From positions 1 to 64,000 of the forward strand of contig NZ_KV788396.1 in the NCBI RefSeq assembly GCF_001807265.1: a stretch of DNA of 64,000 bases, written 5' to 3'. Positions 55,247-64,000 of this stretch are shown here, piece by piece. The stretch comes from Corynebacterium sp. HMSC05H05 (lineage in GTDB: Bacteria; Actinomycetota; Actinomycetes; Mycobacteriales; Mycobacteriaceae). The position numbers and the translations under genes are program-made. The notes beneath the pieces were generated by a model. The model worked only from the letters and a program-made list of their open reading frames with translations, ran no database searches and had not been told where the DNA came from. How positions within the stretch are numbered: the first letter of the stretch is position 1; each line of letters starts with the position of its first letter.

Positions 55247-56035
55247 CTAGTCGTGCCGAGGTTGCGTCGCCAGGCGGCGGCACCACGCCTCGTCCTTGAA
55301 CTGCGCCGGCACCCCGCCTTTGAGCAGGTTGCGGGTGAGCGCGTCGCTCGCCTCAAGCGGGGATCCCGCGCCGATGAGCACGATGTTGCCGTAACGGCGG
55401 CCCTTCAGCATCGGCGGGTCCGCGATGGCCGCGACGTGCGGGAACACCTCCAACATCCCCGCCAGCTCCTCTTTGGCCTCCTTGAGGTCCGAGTGCGAGC
55501 CGCAGTTGGCCACGTAGAAGCCGCCTTCGCTTAACGACGTCCACGCTGCCCGGTAAAACTCCACCGTCGTCAGATTGCGCGGGGTGGTGGCGGAGGTAAA
55601 CACGTCGCGGATGATCACGTCGCGGGTCGCCGGCTTGAACGCGTCGGTGACCTCGCGGGCGTCGCCGACGCGGATTTTCACGGTGGGGGACCGGGGGACG
55701 TCGAAACGCTCGCGCGCAAGAACGGCCAGCTCCGAATCGATCTCCACGACCGTGCTTCGCGAGCCGGGCCACGCGGCGGCGAAGTAGCGGGCGAGGGTGC
55801 ACGCGCCGCCGCCGAGGTGCGTCAGGCGCGACTTGGCGCGCTTTGTCTCCGGGTAGGCGGAATCGAGGAAGTCCGCCATCCAGCGCATGTACTCGAAATC
55901 CAGCCGGGTCGGCTCGCCGGGGACGACGTGGGAGCTGGGCACGCCGTTGACCAGCAGCACCATGGAGCCGTCGGGTTCGTGCAGGACTTCGGCGACGCCG
56001 GTGTCGATCTCGTAAAACTCGCTCTTTGCGGCCAT
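55247..56035 (-). CDS. Spermidine synthase-like methyltransferase-fold protein
   Basis: A 262-aa protein of the spermidine-synthase (polyamine aminopropyltransferase-like) superfamily: THLGGGACTLARYFAAAWPGSRSTVVEIDSELAVLA is the nucleotide loop and acidic beta-2 end, then VGDAREV and IRDVFTSATTPRNLTTVEFY. The usual gate-keeping aspartates of true aminopropyltransferases are only partly matched, so the reaction is uncertain. TACCCT on the minus strand ends 8 nt before the ATG and follows the stop of the upstream ABC permease gene directly. Confidence 0.85.
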   Translation of the reverse strand: MAAKSEFYEIDTGVAEVLHEPDGSMVLLVNGVPSSHVVPGEPTRLDFEYMRWMADFLDSAYPETKRAKSRLTHLGGGACTLARYFAAAWPGSRSTVVEIDSELAVLARERFDVPRSPTVKIRVGDAREVTDAFKPATRDVIIRDVFTSATTPRNLTTVEFYRAAWTSLSEGGFYVANCGSHSDLKEAKEELAGMLEVFPHVAAIADPPMLKGRRYGNIVLIGAGSPLEASDALTRNLLKGGVPAQFKDEAWCRRLATQPRHD

Positions 56036-56049
56036 GGCAGGTGAGGGTA

Positions 56050-56799
56050 CTAGAGGCGCGCGTCGGTCCCGCGCAGGTAGGCCACCGAGGCGGCCCAGCC
56101 GGCTGCCGCGAGTGCGGCCGAGGTGAGCACCACGGTCAGAACGGTCCCGGCGTCGATTGCGCCGGCGTCGGCGACAGCGGTGCTGCCCAGCCACAGCGTT
56201 TCCGACAGCAGCGCCGGCGCCGAGACGAACCGCACGCCGGGCATGCCGGACGCGAGCGCGCCGAAGGAGATGAGGCTGGCCACCACGCCGATGCCGATGG
56301 GGACCGCGAAGTTGCGGATCACCATGGAGAAGAGCGACTGCCAGGCCGCCACCGCCACCATCGGCGCCAGCGACAGGAACGCGGCGGCGAGGAGGTAGAC
56401 GGGGATCTCGCCCGGCACGCCGAGCACCAGCCCGACTGCGAGCGCGAGGATCACCAGCACCGCGTGCATCATTGCGGCGACGACGCTGATCGCCGCGATC
56501 TTTGCGGCCACGAGGCTGCCGGTGCCGCGGGTGGAGGTGAGCATGGTCAGCCAGTTGTGTCCTCGGTGCTCCACGCGCCAGGCGTACGCGGCCAGCACTG
56601 CGATGCCGGCGGTGCAAAACAGCAAGCCGTAGAAGAGCATGATCTGGGAGAAGTAGCTGTCCCATCCTGCGGTCAGTGTTTCGGAATTGGCGGAGTAGTT
56701 GCCGGCGCCGATGCCGACGGCGATGAGCGGCACGAGGACCACCACCGCCCACATATGGGAGCGCTTGAACTTCAGCAGGTCGTTTGTGATCAGGTGCAT
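56050..56799 (-). CDS. ABC-2 type permease (second of the pair)
   Basis: A 249-aa membrane protein with six predicted helices: KFKRSHMWAVVVLVPLIAVGIGAG near the start and NWLTMLTSTRGTG between helices 2 and 3. This is the small lantibiotic/bacitracin-type ABC permease layout (EF/EG pair). It follows the first permease by 3 nt and forms one exporter with it and the upstream ATPase. The natural substrate is probably a peptide or cell-envelope antibiotic. Confidence 0.87.
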   Translation of the reverse strand: MHLITNDLLKFKRSHMWAVVVLVPLIAVGIGAGNYSANSETLTAGWDSYFSQIMLFYGLLFCTAGIAVLAAYAWRVEHRGHNWLTMLTSTRGTGSLVAAKIAAISVVAAMMHAVLVILALAVGLVLGVPGEIPVYLLAAAFLSLAPMVAVAAWQSLFSMVIRNFAVPIGIGVVASLISFGALASGMPGVRFVSAPALLSETLWLGSTAVADAGAIDAGTVLTVVLTSAALAAAGWAASVAYLRGTDARL

Positions 56800-56802
56800 G
56801 GT

Positions 56803-57549
56803 TTAGATTTCCTTCCGGTCCAGTGCCTTCGAACCTGCGGTGAACACTGCGGCGGCGAGCACGAGGTATGCGGCCCACAGCCACCAGCTGGGCTGGGTCG
56901 GCGCGACGCCCGACTCGGTGAAGCTGAACGGCAGCAGCACGGCGTAGTAGCCGAAGGGGTTGAGCGCCGCGAGCCAAGACGGGGAGAGCAGCGCGGCGAC
57001 GCCTAAGAACCCGCCGACGATGCCGACGCCCAACACGACGATCTGGGAATCGACCACCGCCGCCAGCAGCAGCATCACGGCCAGCAGCGCAATGCTGGTG
57101 CCCACAGCGCCGAGCCCGAAGCGCAGCCACGTGGAACACATCGCCGCGTCAGGGGCGGGTGCGCCCATCGCGACGGGCAGCGCGAGGGTTGCGGCGAATT
57201 CGAGCGCGGTGAACACGACCACGATCAGGCTGGCAACGCCGAACTTCCGGGAAAGCAGCGTCCCCGGCCTCGTGCCGGCAATCGCGTTGAGCCGCCACCC
57301 GCCGCTCGCGTGCTCCGCGTCGACGATGCGGCTGGCCACCAGCGCCAGCTGCAGGGGAGTGAGAAACGCCAGGGCCATGCCCAGCCCGACGAGGTGGCTG
57401 GCCCATTGAGTGTGCGGGTCGGCCTGGAAGTCGGCGATGGGATCGCCCGCGAACAGATTCATGTTGGCAAACAGCACGATGCCGGCGCACATGAGCAGGC
57501 ACAGCAACACAATCTTGGTGCGCTTGAGCTTTGCAAACTCGACCATCAT
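56803..57549 (-). CDS. ABC-2 type permease (first of the pair)
   Basis: A 248-aa membrane protein with six predicted helices, starting MMVEFAKLKRTKIVLLCLLMCAGIVLF. It overlaps the ATPase gene by 4 nt (ATGA), so it is translated with it. Size and pattern match lantibiotic immunity or bacitracin exporter permeases. The two permeases are similar in length and topology but clearly divergent in sequence. Confidence 0.88.
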   Translation of the reverse strand: MMVEFAKLKRTKIVLLCLLMCAGIVLFANMNLFAGDPIADFQADPHTQWASHLVGLGMALAFLTPLQLALVASRIVDAEHASGGWRLNAIAGTRPGTLLSRKFGVASLIVVVFTALEFAATLALPVAMGAPAPDAAMCSTWLRFGLGAVGTSIALLAVMLLLAAVVDSQIVVLGVGIVGGFLGVAALLSPSWLAALNPFGYYAVLLPFSFTESGVAPTQPSWWLWAAYLVLAAAVFTAGSKALDRKEI

Positions 57550-58460
57550 GCGCCCATCGCCTCCTTGCCCGTCAGGCCGATGAAGACGTCTTCCAGGCTG
57601 CGCCGCTTGCGCACCACCTGGTGCAGCGCCACGCCGTGGGAGACGAGGTGGGCGCAGGTCTCGGCGACCTGGGCGTCGCTAAGCCCGGAAAGCTCCAGGC
57701 CACCCTCGACGTAGGTGGGGCCAAGCGCTCGCAGTACCTCGGCGGCGGCATCGGGGTGAGGGGTTTGGATGAACACGTCCGGCAGCTGCGCGCTGTAGAG
57801 CTCGTCCTGCGAGCCCTGAAAGACCAGTTCGCCGTGGTTGATGATGGTCAAATCCGAGGCCATCTTCTCAATCTCGGACAACAGGTGGCTGGACACCAGC
57901 ACGGTGCGGCCGTGGTCGCGGGCGAGGCTGATGATTAGCTCGCGGATCTCCTCGATGCCGGCGGGGTCGAGGCCGTTGGTGGGCTCGTCCAGGATCAGCA
58001 GCTGCGGGTCGCGCACCAGCGCCATCGCGATGCCGAGGCGCTGCTTCATGCCCAGCGAGTAGTTCTTCACCAGCTTGTCCATGTGGTTCTCCAGGCGCAC
58101 AAGCTTCACTGCGCGGCGCGCCTGCTCCTTGTCGGCGCCGAGCAGGCGGGTGACTATGCGCATGTTCTCCCCGCCGGTTAAGTGCGGGTAGGCGGCAGGT
58201 GCCTCGATGAGCGAACCGACGCCGGAGAGCACCTTCGCTCGGTTGGCGCGGGAGATCGGCTGGCCCAGCATCGTGATCTCGCCGCCGGTCGGCGCGATCA
58301 GCCCGAGCAGCATCTTCATGGTGGTGGACTTGCCGGAGCCGTTCGGCCCGAGCAGCCCGTGCACCACGCCCGGCTGGACTTCGAGGTTGAGGTCGTGGAC
58401 AACGTCTGTGCTTCCGTAGGTCTTGGTCAGACCCCGGGTGTGAATAATCGGTGTTTCCAT
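57546..58460 (-). CDS. ABC exporter ATPase (BcrA/lantibiotic immunity type)
   Basis: A 304-aa ABC ATPase: Walker A GPNGSGKS (about 38-45), signature NYSLGMKQRLGIAMAL, Walker B LLILDEPTNGLD and the H-loop LVSSHLLSEIEK. The C-terminal 90 residues are the regulatory extension typical of BcrA-like proteins. It starts the ATPase-permease-permease exporter set. Directly upstream on the same strand lie a response regulator and histidine kinase, the usual arrangement for antibiotic-induced detoxification. Confidence 0.91.
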   Translation of the reverse strand: METPIIHTRGLTKTYGSTDVVHDLNLEVQPGVVHGLLGPNGSGKSTTMKMLLGLIAPTGGEITMLGQPISRANRAKVLSGVGSLIEAPAAYPHLTGGENMRIVTRLLGADKEQARRAVKLVRLENHMDKLVKNYSLGMKQRLGIAMALVRDPQLLILDEPTNGLDPAGIEEIRELIISLARDHGRTVLVSSHLLSEIEKMASDLTIINHGELVFQGSQDELYSAQLPDVFIQTPHPDAAAEVLRALGPTYVEGGLELSGLSDAQVAETCAHLVSHGVALHQVVRKRRSLEDVFIGLTGKEAMGA

Positions 58461-58543
58461 GCGTTCAAGGTTCGCGCATGGCAGGGGCCTTCCGCGTCGG
58501 CGCGGGGCACGATTTTGGGCGTGATACCCAGGTATGACGCGGC

Positions 58544-59224
58544 TTAGGAATCCAGCAGGTCCGCCCGCGAGACCAACCCGGTGCGGTAGGCGAAAAGCGC
58601 CGCGTGCACCCGGTCGCGCGACTGCGTCTTCGCCAGCACCCGGCCCACGTGCGTCTTCACCGTGGGCATGGAGATGAACATCCGCTCCGCAATCTCGCCG
58701 TTGCTCCAGCCCCGGGCAATCGCGACGAGCACCTCGCGCTCGCGCTCGGTGAGCTCGCCCAGCGCGAGGCGGTCGGCGGGGGATAAGGCCACCGCATCTT
58801 CAGTCGGGGCAGCAAGCTTTGCGACGATCCGGTTCGTCGCCCTCGGCGAAATCACCGCGTCACCGCCTGCAACCGTGCGGATCGCGTCCAGCAGCGCCTC
58901 CGGTTCGGCGTCTTTGAGCAAGAACCCGCTCGCGCCCGCGCCAATCCCGCCGAGCACGTAGTCCTCGTCGTCGAACGTGGTCAGCACGATCACCTTCGTG
59001 TCCGGGTGGTGCTGGGTGATACGCCGGGTGGCGGCGATGCCGTCGAGGACGGGCATCTGCACGTCCATAAGCACAATGCCCACCGGATCGCTATTGCATG
59101 CCTGCACTGCCTCCTCTCCGTTTGCGGCGAGCCAGCGGACCTCCATGTCCGGCTGGGAGTCCAGCACGTTGCGGATGCCGTGGAGAAACAGCGCTTGGTC
59201 GTCTGCGAGTCCGAGAGTGATCAT
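58544..59224 (-). CDS. NarL/LuxR-family response regulator
   Basis: A 226-aa regulator: receiver domain with Asp8-Asp9, phospho-acceptor Asp54 (VLMDVQMPVLDG), Thr in VIVLTTFDD and Lys in GFLLKDAEP. A LuxR helix-turn-helix follows at about 155-215 (LTEREREVLVAIARGWSNGEIAERMF). It overlaps the kinase gene by 4 nt. It probably controls the exporter genes that start 83 nt downstream. Confidence 0.92.
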   Translation of the reverse strand: MITLGLADDQALFLHGIRNVLDSQPDMEVRWLAANGEEAVQACNSDPVGIVLMDVQMPVLDGIAATRRITQHHPDTKVIVLTTFDDEDYVLGGIGAGASGFLLKDAEPEALLDAIRTVAGGDAVISPRATNRIVAKLAAPTEDAVALSPADRLALGELTEREREVLVAIARGWSNGEIAERMFISMPTVKTHVGRVLAKTQSRDRVHAALFAYRTGLVSRADLLDS

Positions 59225-60333
59225 GAGTTCAGCGGGATCCTTGCCGTTGTGGTCCAGGTGCCGGTGGGGTTGGCCGATGCGGACACCGTGCCGCCGGAAA
59301 GCGCTGCGCGTTGCCGCATCCCCTCCACGCCGTGGCCCGGACGCGTGGCCGCGCCGGGAGCGACCGGATTTGTTGTTTCCACCACGACGTTATCTGCGCC
59401 CCAGCGGACCGCGAGCTCGGCGCGGCCGGTGCCGTGCTTCATGGCGTTGGTCAGGGATTCTTGCACGATGCGCTGCACGGTCAACGCGGTTGCCGGGGCC
59501 AGGTCCTCGGGAGGGGCGCCCTGGGCGGTGTAATCAACGTCGAGACCGCCTGCGCGGCTGGTGGCGACCAGGCCGTCGATGTCTAGTTCTGTCGCTGGTT
59601 CCAGGGGGCGCTGCTCGGCGCTTCGCAACAGCTCCACCACGCCGCGCATCTGGCGCAGCGAGTCGCGGCCGACGCCGCCGATGGTGCGCAGCGCCTCGTC
59701 CTTCGCCTCCGGGGTGGCGGCGAAGCGCGCGCCGTCGGCCTGCGCAACAATGACGGTCAGCGAGTGGGTGACAATGTCGTGGATCTCGCGCGCGAGGTGG
59801 GCGCGCTGTGCTTGGGCGTCGCGCTCGAACTGCTCGCGCTGTCGGGCCAGGTCCTTCTCCGCGGTCTCCTCGGCCCGGCGGCGTAGCTCGCCGAACAGCA
59901 GCGCCACGGTCAGCAGAATGATGCTCCAGAAGACGTAGGGGAGCCGGTCGACAGGCTCGAGCGCGGTGAGCGCGGGAATGATGAACGCGGTGGCTGCGGC
60001 GTCGCCAAGCAACAGTGCAGCCGTGGCGAAGTCGCGGTGCGGGGCAGGCAGGTGGCGCCTGGCGACGTACGCGGCGAACGGCGCCACGGCGATTGTGCCG
60101 ACGGGGAGCGAGTTGCAGAACGCCGCGGGAATGAGCACCGTAAGGATCGCAGCGAACGTTTCCAGGGGCCAGCGCCAGCGGGTAAACGGGGCCACAACGG
60201 CGCAGGCGAGAAGCGCGAGTCCGACGACCAACTGCCGCGAATCCGGCAGCAGCCCAACTAGGCAGGGGACCAGCATGAACGCTGCCATGCTCGCATTGCG
60301 GATCCGCACTGCGCGGGTAGTGGAAAAGTTCAT
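59221..60333 (-). CDS. Sensor histidine kinase (HisKA_3 family)
   Basis: A 370-aa kinase with five to six N-terminal membrane helices (about 17-150) and almost no extracellular domain, so it is an intramembrane-sensing type. The phospho-acceptor is His185 in LAREIHDIVTHSL; the ATPase part shows TNAMKHG, and GHGVEGMRQRAALSGG. Such kinases often sense envelope stress or peptides together with the neighbouring ABC transporter. TAGCGT (60342-60347 on this strand) ends 8 nt before the ATG, suggesting a leaderless start. Confidence 0.91.
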   Translation of the reverse strand: MNFSTTRAVRIRNASMAAFMLVPCLVGLLPDSRQLVVGLALLACAVVAPFTRWRWPLETFAAILTVLIPAAFCNSLPVGTIAVAPFAAYVARRHLPAPHRDFATAALLLGDAAATAFIIPALTALEPVDRLPYVFWSIILLTVALLFGELRRRAEETAEKDLARQREQFERDAQAQRAHLAREIHDIVTHSLTVIVAQADGARFAATPEAKDEALRTIGGVGRDSLRQMRGVVELLRSAEQRPLEPATELDIDGLVATSRAGGLDVDYTAQGAPPEDLAPATALTVQRIVQESLTNAMKHGTGRAELAVRWGADNVVVETTNPVAPGAATRPGHGVEGMRQRAALSGGTVSASANPTGTWTTTARIPLNS

Positions 60334-60388
60334 GGCCGTCCACGCTACTTGCCGGCGCGGGCAGCCGCGTCGTACTGCGGTATGACGC

Positions 60389-60673
60389 TTAGGACTTCAC
60401 CAGCCGCGCGATAGCGGCAGACGCCTCTTCGATCTTGGCGTCGGCTTCCTGCCCGTCGCTGATCGCATTGGCAACACAGTGCTTCAAGTGATCGTCCAGC
60501 AAGCCCAGTGCTACGCCCTTCAGTGCTGCGTTGACGGCGCTGATCTGGGTGAGGATGTCAATGCAGTAGGCGTTTTCGTCGATCATGCGGTGGATACCGC
60601 GGGTTTGCCCCTCGATTCGTTTGAGCCGGGCGAGGTAGCGGTCTTTATCGCTGATGTAGCCGTGGTCGTTCAT
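60389..60673 (-). CDS. csoR: Copper-sensing repressor CsoR
   Basis: A 94-aa all-helical DUF156 protein. The copper ligands of the family are present: Cys37 (AYCIDILTQ), His62 and Cys66 (DDHLKHCV), matching Cys-His-Cys of M. tuberculosis CsoR. Cu(I) binding releases it from DNA. Two ATGs are adjacent (60676 and 60673); AGGAGG is better spaced from the second. It follows copB by 34 nt, and a CsoR palindrome precedes copB, so it represses its own operon. Confidence 0.93.
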   Translation of the reverse strand: MNDHGYISDKDRYLARLKRIEGQTRGIHRMIDENAYCIDILTQISAVNAALKGVALGLLDDHLKHCVANAISDGQEADAKIEEASAAIARLVKS

Positions 60674-60707
60674 CATGGGCCTCCTGAGTGGTGTGGACGG
60701 TGCCGGG

Positions 60708-62849
60708 TCACTTGGACCGGTTAAGCATCCGGTCGGTGCTGCTCTGCGGGGTGAGGTCGAGGCGGCGGAGCAGCTGCGCATTGAGGGCGACGACGACGGT
60801 CGAGGCCGACATCAGAATTGCGCCGACGCTCATCGGCATCACGAACCCGATTGGGGCGAGGATACCGGCAGCCAGCGGAACGGACAGCAGGTTGTAGCCG
60901 GCCGCCCACCACAGGTTCTGCTTCATCTTCCGGTAGGTCGCACGGGAGAGCTCGATGACCGAAAGCACCGATCGCGGGTCGGAGCTTGCCAGGACGACGC
61001 CCGCCGAGCCGATCGCCACGTCTGTGCCGGCACCGATCGCGATGCCGACATCGGCCTGGGCCAGCGCGGGGGCGTCGTTGACGCCGTCGCCTACCATGGC
61101 GACTCTGTGGCCCTCGCCTTGCAGTTCCTTGACTTTCGCGGCCTTGTGCTCGGGACGCACACCCGCGAAGACCCGGTCAATGCCCAGATCCTTGGCTACG
61201 GTGTCCGCGACGGCCTGCGCGTCGCCGGTGATCATGACGACCTGGGCGCCCGCAGAGTGCAATGCGTCGACGGCGTCGCGGGACTCGGGGCGGATCTCGT
61301 CGGCAAGCCGGAGTGCTCCGATCACTTCGCCGTCGGCGAGGACGTGGAGAATGATCGCGCCCTCCTTTCGCCACTCGTCTGCGATGGGGAGCTCTTCGGC
61401 GGAATGCTTCTCAAGCAGGTAGGGGCCGCCGACCTCGATTACCTCACCGTCAACAGTTGCCTTCACGCCCACGGCTGGCGACGAGGAGATGTCGCTGGCA
61501 CTCGGCACAGCCACGTCACGGGTCTCCGCCGCACCGGTGATGGCGCGAGCGAGTGGGTGCTCACTGTCCGCCTCGGCGGCCGCTGCCAGCGCGAGCACGT
61601 CTGCTTCCTCATATCCGCTGATGGTGTCGATCGCGGTGACGGTGGGTTCGCCTTTGGTGAGGGTGCCGGTCTTGTCGAACAACACGGCGTCGACGGTGCG
61701 CATGGATTCGAGAGCGAGCCGATCCTTGATCAGTACCCCACCGCGGGCGGCGCGCTCAGTCGCAATCGAGACGACCAGCGGGATTGCGAGACCTAGGGCG
61801 TGAGGGCAGGCGATGACGAGCACCGTAATGGTGCGCACTACGGCGTCGTTTGGCATGCCGACGACGGTCCAGACCACGGCGGTCAGAATGGCGGCGCCGA
61901 GGGTGAACCAGAACAACCACGCGGCGGCCTTGTCTGCGAGGCGCTGCGCCCGCGATGACGATTCTTGCGCATCGGTGACGAGCTTTTGAATGCCGGCCAA
62001 CGCGGTGTCGCCACCCGTGGCTGTGACCTCGATGCGCAGACCCGAGTCTGTCGCGATGGTGCCAGCGACCACGTGCTCGCCTTCACCGCGGCGCACCGTT
62101 TTCGACTCACCGGTGACCATCGACTCGTCCATGCTGGCGCTGCCGTCGACGATTATGCCGTCGGCAGGCACGGACGCGCCGGGCCGCACGATCACGACAT
62201 CGCCGACCTCAAGATCCGCCGGGGTGACCTTCACTACTTCGTCGCCGTCGATCTTCTCGGCCTCGTCGGGCAGAAGTGCGGCGAGCGAATCCAGGGCCGA
62301 GGTGGTCTGGGCGAGGGAGCGCATCTCGATCCAGTGCCCCAGCAGCATGATGACCACCAGCAGCGCCAGTTCCCACCAGAAATTCAGCCCACGGTCCAGC
62401 AAGTTCAGGCTCGCACCCCAGGAGGAGACGAAAGCGACCGTGATCGCCAGGGCCATCAGCAGCATCATGCCGGGTTTTCGTGAGCGGATCTCGGAGACAG
62501 CACCCGTCAAGAACGGGCGACCTCCCCAGAAGTAAATGACCGTGCCCAAGAGCGGCGAGATCCAGCGGGTCCATTCCGCGTCAGGCAGCTGGTAGCCGAT
62601 GAGGTGGGTGAAGGTTTCGTTAAATCCGACGACCGGGATCGCGAGAACCAGCATGATCCAGAAGAGCCTGCGGAACTGGGCTACGTGATCGCCGTGGCCT
62701 GCGTGGCCCGCGTGGCCATGGCCTCCATGTTCTCCGTGGCCCGCGTGCTCTGTGTGGTTGTGGCCGGCATGGCCTCCGTGGTTGCTGTGTTCGTGATGGC
62801 TGGCGTGCCCACCGGGTTCGGTGCCGGAGTGGGCGTGTCTGTCGTTCAT
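60708..62849 (-). CDS. copB: Copper-exporting P-type ATPase, CopB type
   Basis: A 713-aa P1B ATPase. The N-terminus (1-55) has 18 histidines in HxxH-type repeats instead of a CxxC heavy-metal domain. The transmembrane metal motif is CPH (348-350, IACPHALGL), which marks the CopB/P1B-3 group for Cu(I)/Cu(II). The phosphorylation site is Asp392 in DKTGTLTKG; the A-domain has TGES and the hinge GDGVNDAPAL. GAGAGGACC precedes the ATG. It is first in the copB-csoR operon. Confidence 0.95.
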   Translation of the reverse strand: MNDRHAHSGTEPGGHASHHEHSNHGGHAGHNHTEHAGHGEHGGHGHAGHAGHGDHVAQFRRLFWIMLVLAIPVVGFNETFTHLIGYQLPDAEWTRWISPLLGTVIYFWGGRPFLTGAVSEIRSRKPGMMLLMALAITVAFVSSWGASLNLLDRGLNFWWELALLVVIMLLGHWIEMRSLAQTTSALDSLAALLPDEAEKIDGDEVVKVTPADLEVGDVVIVRPGASVPADGIIVDGSASMDESMVTGESKTVRRGEGEHVVAGTIATDSGLRIEVTATGGDTALAGIQKLVTDAQESSSRAQRLADKAAAWLFWFTLGAAILTAVVWTVVGMPNDAVVRTITVLVIACPHALGLAIPLVVSIATERAARGGVLIKDRLALESMRTVDAVLFDKTGTLTKGEPTVTAIDTISGYEEADVLALAAAAEADSEHPLARAITGAAETRDVAVPSASDISSSPAVGVKATVDGEVIEVGGPYLLEKHSAEELPIADEWRKEGAIILHVLADGEVIGALRLADEIRPESRDAVDALHSAGAQVVMITGDAQAVADTVAKDLGIDRVFAGVRPEHKAAKVKELQGEGHRVAMVGDGVNDAPALAQADVGIAIGAGTDVAIGSAGVVLASSDPRSVLSVIELSRATYRKMKQNLWWAAGYNLLSVPLAAGILAPIGFVMPMSVGAILMSASTVVVALNAQLLRRLDLTPQSSTDRMLNRSK

Positions 62850-62933
62850 GGTTCGGTCCTCTCGGTGCAGTTCATCGTTGTGGTCGGTTCGGCCGTGCCG
62901 GGCGGCCTAGCACGACGGCCGTCTTCCACCTTA

Positions 62934-62950
62934 ATACCCCAGGGGGGTAT
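62934..62950. promoter_or_regulatory. CsoR operator
   Basis: ATACCCC (62934-62940), 3-bp spacer AGG, GGGGTAT (62944-62950): a perfect 7-bp inverted repeat of the G/C-rich CsoR type. On the minus strand it lies between a TCGACA-like -35 and a TATTAA -10 of copB, so bound CsoR would block that promoter. Confidence 0.85.
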
Positions 62951-63010
62951 ATGTCGAGGGGGTGTTTCCACGTGACCAGCCGGACGTTTCACCTTTCGCC
63001 TTCACGGGAC

Positions 63011-63016
63011 TACACT
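63011..63016 (+). promoter_or_regulatory. -10 hexamer TACACT of mnmA (leaderless)
   Basis: TACACT ends 8 nt before the mnmA ATG; TTCACC (62988-62993) is a weak -35 at 17 bp. Confidence 0.55.
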
Positions 63017-63024
63017 GCGCCGAC

Positions 63025-64000
63025 ATGCGAGTATTGGCGGCCATGAGCGGGGGAGTCGACTCCTCTGTCGCTGCTGCGCGCCTTGTGGAGGCGGGCCACG
63101 ACGTCGTCGGTGTGCACCTGGCGCTGAGCAAGGACGCGCAACAGACCCGCGAGTCCGCCCGCGGCTGCTGTTCCCTGGAGGACTCCGCCGACGCGCGCCG
63201 CGTGTGCGACCACCTGGGCATCCCGTTTTACGTGTGGGACTTCTCTGACCGCTTCAAAGAAGAGGTCATCGACAACTTCGTGTGGTCCTACGAGCACGGT
63301 GAGACCCCCAACCCGTGCCTGCGCTGCAACGAGAAGATCAAGTTCGCGGCACTGTTGGACCGCGCGGTGACCTTGGGCTTCGACGCGATCGCCACCGGGC
63401 ACTACGCAATTATCGACGACCAGGGCAACCTCCGCCGATCCACCGACCCGAAGAAAGACCAGTCCTACGTGCTCGGCGTGCTCACCCGCGACGATCTGGA
63501 CCGCTGCATCTTCCCGGTCGGCGACACCGAGAAGCCGCAGATCCGCGAGGAGGCGGCCCGCCACGGGTTCGCCACCGCGTCCAAGCCGGATTCCTACGAC
63601 ATCTGCTTCATCCCGGACGGCAACACCCAGGCGTTTCTGGGCCGATCCATCGGCATGCGCCCAGGCATGATCAAGGACACCGAGGGCCGCGAGCTGAAGG
63701 AACACGACGGGGCGTTCCAGTACACGATCGGCCAGCGCAAGGGGCTGAACATCCGCGTGCCTGCCGAAGACGGCAAGCCGCGCTACGTCACCGACGTGGA
63801 CACCTCCACTGGCACGGTCACCGTCGGCCCGCGGGAGGCGCTGAAGGTCAACGAGATCACCGCCGACCGCCTGAAGGTGCTGCACCCAGCTATGGAGGGC
63901 GAGTTCGAGGCCAACGTGCAGATCCGCGCCCACGGCGGAGTCGTGCCCTGCACCGCGCGCGTTGAGGGCGATGCGATGACGCTCACGCTGCACGAGCCGC
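63025..64000 (+). CDS. mnmA: tRNA-specific 2-thiouridylase MnmA (3' end outside window)
   Basis: The first 325 codons are in the window and stay open to its end. The N-terminal PP-loop is [16 protein letters not shown]. The catalytic cysteines are in [14 protein letters not shown] and [10 protein letters not shown], and the tRNA-binding part begins around [12 protein letters not shown]. It thiolates the wobble uridine of tRNA-Lys, -Glu and -Gln using ATP and a persulfide supplied by a cysteine desulfurase; the candidate gene is 9-10 kb upstream. The ATG at 63025 is probably leaderless. It diverges from copB. Confidence 0.96.
   Translation, partial: MRVLAAMSGGVDSSVAAARLVEAGHDVVGVHLALSKDAQQTRESARGCCSLEDSADARRVCDHLGIPFYVWDFSDRFKEEVIDNFVWSYEHGETPNPCLRCNEKIKFAALLDRAVTLGFDAIATGHYAIIDDQGNLRRSTDPKKDQSYVLGVLTRDDLDRCIFPVGDTEKPQIREEAARHGFATASKPDSYDICFIPDGNTQAFLGRSIGMRPGMIKDTEGRELKEHDGAFQYTIGQRKGLNIRVPAEDGKPRYVTDVDTSTGTVTVGPREALKVNEITADRLKVLHPAMEGEFEANVQIRAHGGVVPCTARVEGDAMTLTLHEP

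Overview
This is a high-GC actinobacterial chromosome segment that I assign to Corynebacterium. The gene order putP, rosR-like MarR gene, pspC, yceI, argS-lysA-hom-thrB, rho-prfA-prmC-TsaC-wecA-atp operon, nucS, glgB/glgE, mnmA follows, from memory, the equivalent C. glutamicum region. Most of the window is conserved core genome. I see no insertion sequence, prophage, CRISPR array or toxin island.

Layout. Bases 1-4 kb hold the tail of an RGG-rich protein, a secreted trypsin-like protease, a small membrane protein, a secreted HNH nuclease and the proline carrier putP. Bases 4-12 kb hold a DNA-metabolism block: a SNF2 helicase overlapping a SWIM zinc-finger gene, then an SbcD-like nuclease and an SbcC-like ATPase. 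The intergenic regions before the two pairs share an element, and the second contains a good candidate LexA box. Bases 12-14 kb hold a RosR-like redox regulator, a PspC protein, a deacetylase lipoprotein and a yceI gene with two RosR-type operators. After tRNA-Arg(CCG) come lutABC and lldP for L-lactate use, then argS, lysA, hom and thrB.

Bases 24.8-29.4 kb are accessory: a DUF222/HNH gene, a tandem palindromic repeat region, and an AMP-ligase/GldA-like dehydrogenase pair. Bases 29.6-43.1 kb hold rho, prfA, prmC, the t6A gene, wecA, atpI and atpBEFHAGDC, ended by a strong terminator. Bases 43-54 kb hold DUF2550, nucS with two small partners, a thioredoxin/TPR protein, glgE-glgB, an ABC ATPase, a Nudix hydrolase, a THUMP-like methyltransferase and a cysteine desulfurase. 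Bases 54-64 kb hold a GH25 lysozyme, a spermidine-synthase-like protein, a histidine kinase/response regulator/ABC exporter set, a copB-csoR copper operon under a textbook CsoR palindrome, and the 5' part of mnmA.

Themes. Many genes have a -10 hexamer 7-8 nt before the start codon, so leaderless transcription looks common. In three cases the -10 hexamer begins with the upstream gene's stop codon. The best candidates for new biology are the shared SOS-like control of the two DNA-repair pairs, the 67-bp-period palindromic repeats beside the DUF222 gene, the hairpin that buries the nuclease start after putP, and the asparagine-rich insert in Rho.
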